In this document: one piece after another, positions 29,943-39,600 of the stretch
How the letters are laid out: each line of letters opens with the position of its first letter
Position numbering within the stretch: position 1 is the stretch's first letter
NCBI GenBank assembly: GCA_004195025.1
Contig: SGBB01000003.1
Location: forward strand, 118,153-182,152
DNA length: 64,000 nucleotides
Source of the DNA: Candidatus Acidulidesulfobacter diazotrophicus
GTDB taxonomy: Bacteria > SZUA-79 > Acidulodesulfobacterales > Acidulodesulfobacteraceae
Direction of reading: 5' to 3'
Made by a program: the position numbers and the translations under genes
Notes under the pieces: model-generated
Told to the model about the DNA's origin: nothing
Database searches by the model: none
Seen by the model: only the letters and a program-made list of their open reading frames with translations

Positions 29943-30017
29943 TGGTAGCCCCAACGGGATTTGAACCCGTGTTACTGCCTTGAGAGGGCAACGTCCTGAC
30001 CGCTAGACTATGGGGCC
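29943..30017 (-). tRNA. tRNA-Glu (anticodon CTC)
   Basis: The minus strand reads GGCCCCA acceptor, GTCT/GGAC D-stem with AGCGGTCA loop, a TTGCC/GGCAG anticodon stem around CTCTCAA (anticodon CTC, codon GAG), and a CGGGT-TCAAATC-CCGTT T-arm, closing with TGGGGCT, discriminator A and an encoded CCA. 75 nt, without a long variable arm. The first pair is a G-U wobble. Confidence 0.95.
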
Positions 30018-30240
30018 GTTTATTTATTTATTTATTGAATTATTTTATTTTATTTTAAAAAAATTTAATAATATAATCATATATAGGATACTTATTTATT
30101 TTTCACTTACCTTTACTTACAATTATATAATTAATATATAGCTACAATATAACTACATAATTTTACAAATATATAAAAACAAACTATATAAAAACATAAA
30201 TAAAACAATGCTTTTATATTTATTTAGTAAATTGCAAAAA

Positions 30241-30513
30241 CTATCCGTCCAATTTATCATGGTTAGAATACGAATTTATTTTTTTATTTGCGGTGATTTT
30301 ATTATGGTTAGAAAACATTGGGCGTTCGATTCTAATATTGTTCCGGCACGTTATAAAACAGCCGTTGTTCATTATATGGTCTTTCTCTAACTGTCTATTT
30401 GTTCCAGCGCATCCTGAAAGCAATAATATTCCGCCGCCTATAAAAATTAAAATGGCAAATTTATTTAATTTATTAATTTTTTTCAATTTTTTACTAATGT
30501 TTTTTATATTCAT
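30241..30513 (-). CDS. Small putative lipoprotein
   Basis: 90 residues; basic N-terminus, one hydrophobic stretch (FAILIFIGGGILLL) and a lipobox LSGCAG around residue 35, so probably lipid-anchored. The remainder (RQLEKDHIMNNGCF...) has no family I know. Only the signal and lipobox support it as a gene; the Asn/Lys-rich tail could be drift. It sits between tRNA-Glu and the left repeat of the accessory island. Confidence 0.5.
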   Translation of the reverse strand: MNIKNISKKLKKINKLNKFAILIFIGGGILLLSGCAGTNRQLEKDHIMNNGCFITCRNNIRIERPMFSNHNKITANKKINSYSNHDKLDG

Positions 30514-30580
30514 AATTTTTAATATCGGTTTAGTATTATTTTATTATAAATTGTTATAATTTTTTTTATAATTTTATAAT

Positions 30581-30747
30581 GCAATTATTTTGCCAAAAAT
30601 TATCGTAAATATTAAACAGCTTAACTTTAATTTAACTTTAAAATATATATATTTACGATAATATAATAATATATAATAAATAAAAAAAATGCAACCATTA
30701 TCCTTAATCCTGAAATAGAAACTATTGATAAGTTCTAATACTAAATA
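30581..30747. repeat. Left flanking direct repeat of accessory island
   Basis: About 167 bases beginning GCAATTATTTTGCCAAAAAT recur with few changes at 33674-33850. The repeat ends with a partial MITE-like end (CCTTAATCCTGAAATAGAAACTAT). Together the copies bracket 3 kb of toxin-like genes, which suggests insertion or excision by homologous or MITE-mediated recombination. Confidence 0.88.
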
Positions 30748-30796
30748 ACTCTGGATGGCCGCAAAGAATATAGCAATTATGATTTTTTGTTGTTAC

Positions 30797-30979
30797 CGAT
30801 AAGGGTTTAATCAAAAATGATTTAATAAACGTTTTGCGTATTATTCGTGAAAAAATAGTAGAAAATATGGACATATCAACTGATATAATTGATATAATAA
30901 TAAAATCTAAAAATCTTTATAAACATCGGCAGGCAGGAACAGGTTTTTATCTTATTATGTCAATAAAGAAGGGGCATCG
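30797..30979 (+). pseudogene. Coding remnant without a start codon
   Basis: Reads VTDKGLIKNDLINVLRIIRE... in one frame with normal codon texture for about 70 codons, then runs into the following gene in another frame. There is no start codon: an in-frame stop lies just upstream, and an ATG nearby is in a different frame. I take it as the 3' remains of a gene lost when the modules recombined. Family not recognised. Confidence 0.35.
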
Positions 30980-30981
30980 TT

Positions 30982-31167
30982 ATGACAAAGAATTTGTTTA
31001 AAAGACCCTGCAGTTTAAAAGAGTTATCACAATGGTATCTGCAAGGCAGCGGTAGTTTTGACATTTTATTTAGAGATTTCTTGCATGAGTTTAATTATAA
31101 TCCTGCGGAAATTAAACTAAATGAAGAACCGCTATTGATAAATAAGATTAATCGTACGCAGTTTTAA
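30982..31167 (+). pseudogene. Truncated copy of the 126-residue partner protein
   Basis: 61 residues. Together with its ribosome site (AAGAAGGGG), bases 30955-31150 are a close copy of 32461-32656; the protein matches the first ~56 residues of the 126-residue protein at 32488 (MTK-LFKRP-SLKELSQWYLQG) with a few substitutions. The match ends at LLINKI, where the module-boundary repeat at 31147 begins. So the gene was cut by recombination at the boundary. It may still be translated. Confidence 0.8.
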
Positions 31168-31234
31168 AAAAATATGCGCAATGCCATAAAACGCAATCGG
31201 CAGTAGGAAATAAAATAAATCGGATAACTTTAAA
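31147..31234. repeat. Module-boundary repeat, copy 1
   Basis: 88 bases starting ATTAATCGTAC and ending AAATCGGATAACTTTAAA, nearly identical to 33942-34029. The last 24 bases (31211-31234) are also shared with the boundaries at 32436-32459 and 33626-33649, making four copies of that end sequence in the island. Confidence 0.88.
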
Positions 31235-31270
31235 TAAAATACTTAAAGTCGGGGATAGTATAATACAACT

Positions 31271-31603
31271 ATGGAAAATAAAGAAACCTTGTTTAACATT
31301 GCCAAAAAACTTAATTTATTCTGGTCATATTCAAAAAATATAGCATACAAAGATATGCCGGACGAAATTCTTATTGAAAAAATACTCGTATATGGCGATA
31401 TAAACGCTCTTATATTGTTATTTAAAATATATCCTTACGACATTTTATACAAAGTATGGACAAGGGATATTATTCCGGATAAACGTTTTGCACCTGCAAA
31501 TTATTTTTTAGCAAAATTCTTTTTTAAAATAGATATAAGCAATATCAAAGTAGAAACCAGAATGGATAGACTTATTAAAATTATGAATTCAAATGAGGTT
31601 TAA
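31271..31603 (+). CDS. Small partner protein of nucleotidyltransferase (DUF6922-like, putative antitoxin)
   Basis: 110 residues, predicted helical. The pattern FWSYSKNI...PDEILIEKILVYGDINALILLFKIYPYDILYKVW matches that of the 105-residue protein at 42966, which likewise precedes an AbiEii-like gene. It looks like the DUF6922 group (hedged). Its stop lies 1 base before the ATG of the next gene, so tight coupling. An antitoxin role is inferred from this pairing. Confidence 0.7.
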   Translation: MENKETLFNIAKKLNLFWSYSKNIAYKDMPDEILIEKILVYGDINALILLFKIYPYDILYKVWTRDIIPDKRFAPANYFLAKFFFKIDISNIKVETRMDRLIKIMNSNEV

Positions 31604-31604
31604 T

Positions 31605-32351
31605 ATGGAAAATATTTCTATTAAGAATTTATTACCTGCAGCGGAAGAAGTTTTTAATAAACTATCAAATTCGGAATTAAATTTTTTAAATAACTTTATT
31701 TTAGTAGGCGGTTCTGCTTTAGCTATTAGGCTTGGGCACAGGCAAAGCGAAGATTTATATTTTTTTACATATGAAAATTGGTTTGATAAAAATAAAATAT
31801 TTGAAGCATTAAATCTTTTTAAAGATAAAACAATATTATCGGATAGCAAAGAGCAAATAAATCTAATTTGCGGCGGAGTAAAAATTTCTTTTGTAAATAC
31901 CGCTTCTAACCCTGAGTGGCAATTTTTAAAACCTGAGTCAAACAATAGTATCGGAAGTATTAATATAGCAACGTTAGACCAATTGTCCGCTATGAAAACG
32001 CACGTATTATTTTTAAGATCAGCGTTTCGAGATTATTATGATATTTATATATTAGGAAAATATCATATGAATATTGAAAAAATATATAATAATGCCGAAA
32101 AGCTGATTCCCGGAATGACGTTTAGATTATTTACGACAGCGCTGACATATGTAAATGACATTAAGGATGAAAATATTGAATATTTAAAACCTAAATATAA
32201 TGTAAACAAACAGGAAATATCTTCTTTTTTTGAAAAAGAAATTAAAAATTATATAGCACAATTAGAACAAAAACAGGCTACGGAACAGGACGATGCCTTC
32301 ACCAAAGACTTAAACAATAGGTTAAATAAAGGTAAAGGGTGGAAGAGGTAG
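31605..32351 (+). CDS. AbiEii/AbiGii-type nucleotidyltransferase, putative toxin, altered DxD
   Basis: 248 residues from the ATG at 31605, chosen because GAGGT lies 5 bases upstream (an ATG at 31593 is the alternative). The nucleotidyltransferase signature is FILVGGSALAIRLGHRQSEDLYFF. The usual second Asp of the DxD metal pair (as in SEDIDL of the paralogue at 42197) is Tyr here, so activity is doubtful. A C-terminal tail DAFTKDLNNRLNKGKGWKR is shared with two other proteins of the window. The tail is encoded at the start of the 139-base repeat at 32321. Confidence 0.8.
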   Translation: MENISIKNLLPAAEEVFNKLSNSELNFLNNFILVGGSALAIRLGHRQSEDLYFFTYENWFDKNKIFEALNLFKDKTILSDSKEQINLICGGVKISFVNTASNPEWQFLKPESNNSIGSINIATLDQLSAMKTHVLFLRSAFRDYYDIYILGKYHMNIEKIYNNAEKLIPGMTFRLFTTALTYVNDIKDENIEYLKPKYNVNKQEISSFFEKEIKNYIAQLEQKQATEQDDAFTKDLNNRLNKGKGWKR

Positions 32352-32459
32352 CCGGTATTTGGATTAAAAAGCTAAAAAGCAGGGCAGTCGGCAGTTCCGC
32401 ATTTGGTATTCAGGTTTACAAATGACAAAATTATATAAAATAAATCGGATAACTTTAAA
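32321..32459. repeat. 139-base exact direct repeat, copy A (overlaps end of nucleotidyltransferase gene)
   Basis: Identical to 33511-33649. It starts inside the 3' coding end (GTTAAATAAAGGTAAAGGGT) and carries on to the boundary sequence ending CGGATAACTTTAAA. Each copy follows a nucleotidyltransferase gene, so the unit 'toxin 3' end + tail + boundary' is duplicated as a block. Confidence 0.95.
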
Positions 32460-32487
32460 TTTATGTCAATAAAGAAGGGGTATCATT

Positions 32488-32868
32488 ATGACAAAGGATT
32501 TATTTAAAAGACCCGGAAGTTTAAAAGAATTATCGCAGTGGTATCTTCAAGGCCGCGATAGTTTTGACATCTTATTTAGAGATTTTTTACATGAGTTTAA
32601 TCATAATCCTGCGGAAATTAAATTAAACGAAGAACCATTATTAATAAATAAGATTAAAAACGCTTATTTGGCGGCTGCTGCCGAACAGCTTGCCTATCAA
32701 AACGATTTTAATATCCCTGAATGGGTATATAAAAAGGAATATTTTTTAGACGAACCCTATTTTGCAAGTTCTGTAGAGGGATTAAAACCGCTATTAATTA
32801 TGGAAAGTCCTGTCCCGTTTAGAAGAAGAGGGATTTTTATTACCTTAAACGCACTTAAAACGGCATAG
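32488..32868 (+). CDS. Uncharacterised partner protein of nucleotidyltransferase (putative antitoxin)
   Basis: 126 residues, good ribosome site AAGAAGGGG. No family recognised. The N-terminal half (SLKELSQWYLQG...FDILFRDFLHEF) is helical and amphipathic; a truncated copy exists at 30982. The next gene starts 10 bases downstream, with its own AGGTG site, so the two form an operon. An antitoxin role rests on operon position only. Confidence 0.72.
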   Translation: MTKDLFKRPGSLKELSQWYLQGRDSFDILFRDFLHEFNHNPAEIKLNEEPLLINKIKNAYLAAAAEQLAYQNDFNIPEWVYKKEYFLDEPYFASSVEGLKPLLIMESPVPFRRRGIFITLNALKTA

Positions 32869-32878
32869 GTGAAAAATC

Positions 32879-33541
32879 ATGAATGAATTTACAAAAAAAG
32901 ATATTTTAGAAAATTTAGAGCTCATTGCCGAAAAGCTTAAATCTTCTAATAAAACCGCCGATATCGGTATTTACGGCGGTTCGGCTATAATTTTACTCTG
33001 GGAGTTTCGTAAAAGCACAAGGGATATAGATATAATGATTCGCAACGGAGAGGAAGAGATTAAAAACATTGCAAGAGATATCGCCGCTTACAAAAAATAT
33101 CCAGAAGATTGGCTTAGCGACCAGGTTAGAACATTTACGTCTATTAATTATAAAGAGCGGTTATTTTTGGAAATTCCAAAAGATGAGCCTTCTCTTCGCA
33201 TTTTTGTTCCTACGACAAAATATCTTTTAGCAATGAAATGCATTGCGATGAGACATGAAACGGATACTAAAGATGTAAAGAGCTTAATTAAGCTGTTAAA
33301 AATAACCAAGGAAGAAGATGTTTTGTCTATAATAGACAAATACTATCCGTATGACGTTATTCCTGATAGAACATCATTCGGTATTAAAGAAATAATGAAG
33401 GAAATAAATTTAGAATCTTTTCCTGATAAAGATGTTATTAATAAACAAAATAACACACCCGAGTCCGAAGAAGACGCCTTTACTAAAGACTTAAATAACC
33501 GAAACAACCTGTTAAATAAAGGTAAAGGGTGGAAGAGGTAG
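32879..33541 (+). CDS. DUF6036-like nucleotidyltransferase, putative toxin
   Basis: 220 residues. Contains IGIYGGSAIILLWEFR... with the DxD in RKSTRDIDIMI (GGS...DID), the minimal nucleotidyltransferase pattern; both Asp are intact. A helical C-terminal part (KDVKSLIKLLKI) follows. The last residues, EDAFTKDLNNRNNLLNKGKGWKR in part, repeat the tail of the 31605 protein and of the 42197 protein, although the catalytic domains differ. Family call by motif and size; toxin function is inference. Confidence 0.78.
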   Translation: MNEFTKKDILENLELIAEKLKSSNKTADIGIYGGSAIILLWEFRKSTRDIDIMIRNGEEEIKNIARDIAAYKKYPEDWLSDQVRTFTSINYKERLFLEIPKDEPSLRIFVPTTKYLLAMKCIAMRHETDTKDVKSLIKLLKITKEEDVLSIIDKYYPYDVIPDRTSFGIKEIMKEINLESFPDKDVINKQNNTPESEEDAFTKDLNNRNNLLNKGKGWKR

Positions 33542-33649
33542 CCGGTATTTGGATTAAAAAGCTAAAAAGCAGGGCAGTCGGCAGTTCCGCATTTGGTATT
33601 CAGGTTTACAAATGACAAAATTATATAAAATAAATCGGATAACTTTAAA
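33511..33649. repeat. 139-base exact direct repeat, copy B
   Basis: Exact match to 32321-32459, again starting in the 3' end of a nucleotidyltransferase gene and ending with the 24-base boundary sequence (33626-33649). Confidence 0.95.
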
Positions 33650-33673
33650 ATAAATTATTATAATTTTTATGAT

Positions 33674-33850
33674 GCAATTATTTTGCCAAAAATTATCGTA
33701 AATATTAAACAGTTTAACTTTAATTTAGCTTTAAAATATATATATTTACGATAATATAATAATATATAATAAATAAATAAAATGCAACCATTATCCTTAA
33801 TACTGCAATAGAAACTATTTATATTATAAATTCTAATGCTAAAGAATTGG
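33674..33850. repeat. Right flanking direct repeat of accessory island
   Basis: Matches 30581-30747, including the partial MITE-like end CCTTAATACTGCAATAGAAACTAT. The 30581-33674 interval is the putative inserted block. A further module-boundary copy (33942-34029) lies just downstream. Confidence 0.88.
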
Positions 33851-33941
33851 GTGAATATAGAAGAATCTTCTAAGAATGCCGCAATAAATATTTTTACTAA
33901 TTATAGCAATAAATTAAAACAAAAGTAAAACTCTGCAGAAA

Positions 33942-34029
33942 ATTAATCGTACATAGTTTTAAAAAAATATGTATAATGCCATAAAACGCAATCGGCAGTA
34001 GGAAATAAAATAAATCGGATAACTTTAAA
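33942..34029. repeat. Module-boundary repeat, copy 2
   Basis: Close copy of 31147-31234, ending CGGATAACTTTAAA. No gene lies between it and the right flanking repeat, so a module at this end may have been lost. The stretch 33542-34164 holds only these repeats and AT-rich DNA. Confidence 0.88.
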
Positions 34030-34164
34030 TAACTTTAAAAAACTATTAAAAATAATATTAATGATTTAATAAATACAATGTATTATAATATATTTATAGA
34101 TATAAATTTAATAATATTAAATAATATTTATAAAACTCTATTTTATTAAAATAATAAAATTGAT

Positions 34165-34662
34165 ATGAATAAATTCAATTTTACGAAAGATAATCAAGGC
34201 GCTTCATTGATTGAAGTTTTATTGTCGATGCTGATATTGATGTTTGTCTTTATGGGAATTATGGCATTATCTTTAAGTTTTATAAACGGTAATGCTATGG
34301 CATCCCGCACAAATCAAGCCACAAATATAGGGCAAATGCAGGCATCCCAGCTTCAATGCATAGGCGCTTTTGCAAATTTATCTGCCGTTTACGCGGGCAA
34401 TATAATCAGCGGTTCGCCTATAATATATACAGTAACCCAAACCGCCAATAATAACAGTTTTAATAGTATTAACGGCCCCCTTGGTCAAAGCTGTCCAATG
34501 CCAGCGCCTATACAGGGAATAAACGATAATTATACCGTAAACGTATATTTTACGAAAACTGCAACTCCCGGCGTAATCGGCGCAAAGATTGAAATTTATT
34601 GGAACAACGAAGCTAATGAAATAACTTTAAATTCAATGATAATGCAACCCCCAGTTCCATAA
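34165..34662 (+). CDS. Type IV pilus minor pilin, PilV-like
   Basis: 165 residues. A type III prepilin signal is seen: short positively charged leader, cleavage after Gly in DNQGASLIEVLLSM, Glu at +5, then a ~20-residue hydrophobic helix (LLSMLILMFVFMGIMALS). The C-terminal part has two Cys (QSCPMP and QCIG). It heads an operon with PilW-, PilX- and PilY1-like genes, so it is likely a minor pilin that primes pilus assembly or carries the tip protein. Confidence 0.85.
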   Translation: MNKFNFTKDNQGASLIEVLLSMLILMFVFMGIMALSLSFINGNAMASRTNQATNIGQMQASQLQCIGAFANLSAVYAGNIISGSPIIYTVTQTANNNSFNSINGPLGQSCPMPAPIQGINDNYTVNVYFTKTATPGVIGAKIEIYWNNEANEITLNSMIMQPPVP

Positions 34663-34798
34663 TAACTTTAAATTTTTATAGCAGTATACTATTTATATTG
34701 TTATAAAATAATGATTATAAAAATAAAAATTATGATAAAAAAATAAAAAAAGTAAAAATTAAATTAACAAAAATTTATATAAACTTATACAAACAATA

Positions 34799-36013
34799 AT
34801 GCCAAGATTAAGCTTAAGATTAAGAAGAAAATTAAGATTAAAATTAAGTAAAAATAAAAGCAAGGCATTAGAACTTTTATTTAACGATAAAGGCGTGACT
34901 TTAATAGAACTTATTATCGCCGTGGTCATATCTTTGCTTGTTCTTGCGGCGGCATCTTTTATACTTTTGTCTCAATCAGGAGTTTTCAGGTCTCAAAATT
35001 CAATTTCAACGGAACAGCAAAATTTAAATGTGGCATATAATAAACTTAAATATTCTTTAAGATTGGCAGGTTTCGACTATGGTTCTAATTATTTTTACAC
35101 TAGTCCGGGAAGTCCGGCAACGGGAATACCGCCAGTGCAAATAGTATCCGCAAATTATCCGGCTAATCCCTTTGCCGTATTAATCACTAATTTTTCCGTA
35201 ATAAATAACGGTGCACCATGCACCTTGACAGCAGTTGCAAATCCAAATGCAAATGCAACTAGTGCAGAATTTAATCTTGGTAATAATTGCAATATAGCAA
35301 ATTTTACAACGGGGCAACTTTTAAGTTTTCAAAATGCTACTCCGATTCAAGGTAAATCGCTGTCTGGCAGTTTGATTTTCTGCATAACAAATGTTCAGGC
35401 TACAGGAACGGGAGGTAAAATTCAGCTAAACCCCGGAAACGGAAGCGGAGTTTGTCCGAATAATCCAAATCCTATTCCTCCTAACGGCGTGGCAGGAGGA
35501 AACGTTTCAATTCTAACTCAAACTATGTTTTACTGGGGAAATGCGGCATATAATTTTAATGCGCCTTTTAATGAATCAGGGGGATTATACGAATGCCAAA
35601 TTAACCCTCCGGTTCTTCTGTCCCCATCGACGATAGCGGCGGGTTATTACCAATTTAGCATTGCTTCTCCTGCTGCTCTTTCGGGTGAAGCACCTGCCTG
35701 CTATCCTAATACTGCTATGAGGCTTGATAATTATATAACAGAGTTTTCCGTTAATCCTCTGACGACTAACTTAACATTAACTAACTCACTGATTCAAGGA
35801 GGTTCGGCAGCTTTTCTCCCTGTATCTACGCCACCCTCCATTTATCTTTATAACTTACTGATTCAAGGAGAAACAAATACGGTAATATCGAGTTCGCCAA
35901 ATTACAGCGTAAATTCAAAATATAATGCCAATTCAAATAGCTATAGAGGATATAACATAGACGAAACCCTTAATTCAAATGTATTTTTAAGAAATGTGTA
36001 TTACGGAAGCTAA
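34799..36013 (+). CDS. Type IV pilus minor pilin, PilW-like
   Basis: 404 residues. Prepilin motif NDKGVTLIELIIAVVISLL with Glu at +5 after a long, strongly basic leader (about 45 residues, rich in Arg, Lys and Leu), which is longer than usual; an internal start could shorten it but no later Met precedes the motif. The large C-terminal part is Asn/Pro/Gly-rich with several Cys. It overlaps or abuts the PilX-like gene. Minor pilin that probably bears PilY1, by analogy. Confidence 0.83.
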   Translation: MPRLSLRLRRKLRLKLSKNKSKALELLFNDKGVTLIELIIAVVISLLVLAAASFILLSQSGVFRSQNSISTEQQNLNVAYNKLKYSLRLAGFDYGSNYFYTSPGSPATGIPPVQIVSANYPANPFAVLITNFSVINNGAPCTLTAVANPNANATSAEFNLGNNCNIANFTTGQLLSFQNATPIQGKSLSGSLIFCITNVQATGTGGKIQLNPGNGSGVCPNNPNPIPPNGVAGGNVSILTQTMFYWGNAAYNFNAPFNESGGLYECQINPPVLLSPSTIAAGYYQFSIASPAALSGEAPACYPNTAMRLDNYITEFSVNPLTTNLTLTNSLIQGGSAAFLPVSTPPSIYLYNLLIQGETNTVISSSPNYSVNSKYNANSNSYRGYNIDETLNSNVFLRNVYYGS

Positions 36014-36023
36014 AAAAATAATC

Positions 36024-36638
36024 ATGAAAAATTTATCTACTGCATTTAAAAAAAATGTATTAAACGTAAAAAGAAAAATTACGGCAGATGAAAACGGTGT
36101 AGCACTTGTTACAGTTTTGCTTATAACGCTTATTTTAAGTCTTTTAGCCGCAGTTGCCATTGAGACCACAGGAACTGACGTGATAAACGCAGGACAGAAT
36201 TATAAAGCAAGCTATACTTTAAATACGGCTGATTCAATGATGAATTTAGTTGTAGGAGAAATCAGTCCTTTTCCGGAATCTGCAGCGACAAATCTCGTTA
36301 TTGTAAACCCTCCTGCCATAGGTTATTATTATTATACCGTGGCAAACCCTCCTGCGGGAAGTCCGCTGATACAGACAGCATTGCCCTGTTCACCGGTACA
36401 GGCAAATTGTCCTCCGCAATTTTCTATTAATACAACTATTTCTCAAAATTTAGGATTCCAAGGAAATGCAGGTTTTGAATATACCGGACAATATGGTCCG
36501 GTGCCGGGATTTAGCTTAAATCAATATGTGTTTTATAAAGGAATAATCTATTCTATAGCAAATAAAAATATTAATTCTGCAAAAACAACGACAACAGGGA
36601 TGAATTTTAACGTTGGACCTATGAAAATAGGTTATTGA
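36024..36638 (+). CDS. Type IV pilus minor pilin, PilX-like
   Basis: 204 residues from ATG 36024, just after the PilW-like stop; an in-frame ATG at 35994 inside that gene is the alternative and neither has a strong ribosome site. The N-terminus carries ENGVALVTVLLITLILSLLAAVAIETTG, as in PilX proteins (Gly before the hydrophobic helix, but no Glu at +5, which is usual for the PilX/GspK-like class). Context with PilW and PilY1 supports it. Confidence 0.8.
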   Translation: MKNLSTAFKKNVLNVKRKITADENGVALVTVLLITLILSLLAAVAIETTGTDVINAGQNYKASYTLNTADSMMNLVVGEISPFPESAATNLVIVNPPAIGYYYYTVANPPAGSPLIQTALPCSPVQANCPPQFSINTTISQNLGFQGNAGFEYTGQYGPVPGFSLNQYVFYKGIIYSIANKNINSAKTTTTGMNFNVGPMKIGY

Positions 36639-36696
36639 TTTAATTTAATATATTTAATATTGATATTATATACAATAAAATTAAGGGTGTGTAATT

Positions 36697-39600
36697 ATGA
36701 AAAATAAGGTGACAAATAATATTAAAACCTTTATGCCGTTTCTTCAAGATATTTTTATGCTTTTATTATTTATAAGTATAATAAACATAGGTTTAGCATA
36801 TATAACGGGAATGCAAAATATAAAATCGGCTTATGCGGCAGACACCTCATTTCTCACAAATGTCAATAATCCGAATGTTTTGATATTTTTAGACACGTCG
36901 GGTTCAATGATGTGGAACGAAGGAGTTAACTGGAGCAATACAACTACAGGCGAAAGCGGATATGATGCTCCGGAGTCATGGGCTGACGGCGGTGCTTCAC
37001 CTGTATGGGCGCCTGGTTCAAATAGCGTATTTTCAAAAATATATAATGCAAAAATGGCAATCTCTCAAATAGTTCAGGATCCATCCTTTTCAAATCTTAA
37101 TTATGCCTTTGCGACATTTGACCAGATACCTTCGCCTAATGACGGCGCAAAACAAGCTCACGCATGCGTGTATGCTTACGGTCCGTCTCCTTATGACGGG
37201 CTTACTTTTACCAATCCTGCAGCAAATGCGGCTTATTATTCCGGCAACCACGCTTATTATCCCGGCAACCCCGGAGGACTTGGAACGCCTGACCATTCAG
37301 GAGCTTACTTAATAAATAATAATTTTAATTCCGAATATCCGTTTGAGGGTGCCAAAGGTCCTTATAATAATGGTATATTTCCATGCAGCGGACCGTCTAA
37401 TCTAGATAAAAGCGGTAATCCGACGACTAATTTAAATGATATAACATGGTATTTTATTTCTTACGATTATTCTTTTTATATTGGAGATAATGACGATCAA
37501 AACAGCTTGTCTAACTGGCGTTTATATGTTCCTTTGACGGTCAACGGCACGCTTAATACAACAACATCGGAAACTGTCAGTTCTAATTCTAACAATTCAA
37601 CCGACCCGTATTTTGACCCGGCTAATATTGCAGGTTCTGCAATAAAATATGTTTTATGGAATGCTCCCGATTACGGCGGTCTTACCAATCCTGCCGGAAC
37701 TGTAGTTTCAGGACTAAAAGCCGGCGGCGGCACCCCTATGTATTCAATGGTTGAGAATATGATAACTTATTTTACCAATTCTTTAAGCGCCGACAGCGCT
37801 AAAGCCTGCAGAAGAAACTTTTCCATAATTATAACAGACGGCGAGGCTAATGGATATAAAGCTAGTGATACCCCGAAGGCTCTTTATAATTTATATACGA
37901 ATGTCGACGCAACATATCCTATACAAACTTTTATGATAGGTTTCGGTTATAGCGGCGGGATAAGCGGTCCTGTTTATATTCAGGGGATGGCAAATGCAGG
38001 GGCAGGCATTAACCCTTCCGTTAATCCTGCAGGTGTTAGTTTTAATGCCGGCGTAGGCAGTTCTTCTACCACGCTTGTCCTCCCGTCTTCTGCATTCTCA
38101 ACTACAAACGGTGTTTTGGTAGGCGATACTATATCGGATAACGGAAATGAAAGCGATGATTGCGAATCAGCGAACAATAACAGCGGGGTGTATGCAAACG
38201 GCAATAATTGCGCTACCGTAACAGGAATTTATCCAAGTTCCGATGAAGTATTACTTTCAAATAGTTTAAACACATTAAGCGCATCCGGAAATTCAGGGAC
38301 TATAACCGTTTCAGGAACGGTTTACCTTGCCTTTAACTTAAACGAGCTTGAATCTTCTTTAACTACGATATTTAATCAAATTGAAAAACAAACGTCTTCT
38401 TTCACTTCTCCCGTAGTAAACGAAACATCTAATCAGCAGTATGTTTATTATGCTAATTTTAAATCGCTAAATCAGCCTTTATGGGGAGAGGGGAATATTT
38501 ATCTTTTCGGTTTAAATTCTAAAGGGGAGTTAACAGGTCCTAACGGTCCCGCCGTTACAAACGGTCAAATAAACACAAGCGATTCATACTGGGATAACGG
38601 AAACGGGGCAGGAGGTTTGCTTCAATCCGAACCTGCTTCCTCAAGAGATGTCATGACGTCATATTTAAATCCCTCTACCGGGACTCAGCAAACAATTGCT
38701 ATAAATCCTGTAAGCACAAGCAGTTCAAATTCAGATTTAGATAACTTATTAAATATAAACTCAACAACGACGAGTCCTGATTACTACGGCACCGTATGTC
38801 CCGGTTCAACATCAGTTTCGGCTTGCGCTGCAGATATTTTAAATTTTGTTCTTAACCCTGATTCTTCTACCGATAATTGGAAACTTGGCGCTATTTTCCA
38901 TTCAACTCCAATTTTAATTGGTCCGCCTCCTTTCCCATATTCAAGTAGCTCTTATCAGGCATTTAAACAGGAATATGCCGTAACAAACCCAAGGAATGAA
39001 GTTCTTTATGCAGGCGCTAACGACGGTATGCTTCATGCTTTTAACGCAGGAATCTGGGATACTACTACTAATTCATATACATATTATGGAACGGGAGAGG
39101 GAGCGGAAGTTTTCGGCTATATTCCGCCAAATCTGCTTCCAAAAATAACTTCATGGTATGACAGTTCTATAGGCGTAGGAACAAAACTTAATTTCCCTGA
39201 ATTTGTAGATTCAACGCCTGCCGCGTCGGATGTATTTTTTAGCAATATATTTAACGGAACGGTAAATTCCGTTGATAATTCTAATTATCCTTTAAATCAA
39301 AGCAGCCTGCAAAATAGCTGGCATTCAGTTTTAATGGGCGGCGAAAGAAACGGAGGAAATTATTATTATGCGTTAGGCGTTACAAACCCTTCAAGCTCAT
39401 CATATCCTGACCCGTTATGGAATATTACGGTCAGTTCAATGGGTAATACTTGGTCTAAACCAAATATTTCTTATGTATGTTTACCTAACCCCGATTATGC
39501 TGCAAATAACGGAGAGTCCGGGGTTTGCGGAAATAATCCGGATCCTGCAAGCCCGTTATTACCTCCTCAATATATTAAAACTTATGCCGCATTTATCGGC

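Noticed and set aside
30208..30559. Plus-strand frames opposite the small lipoprotein
   Set aside because: They overlap the minus-strand lipoprotein on the other strand and show no motif.
30581..34029. Integron with attC sites
   Set aside because: The module-end sequence is repeated but shows no clear paired R/L boxes, and no integron integrase lies in the window.
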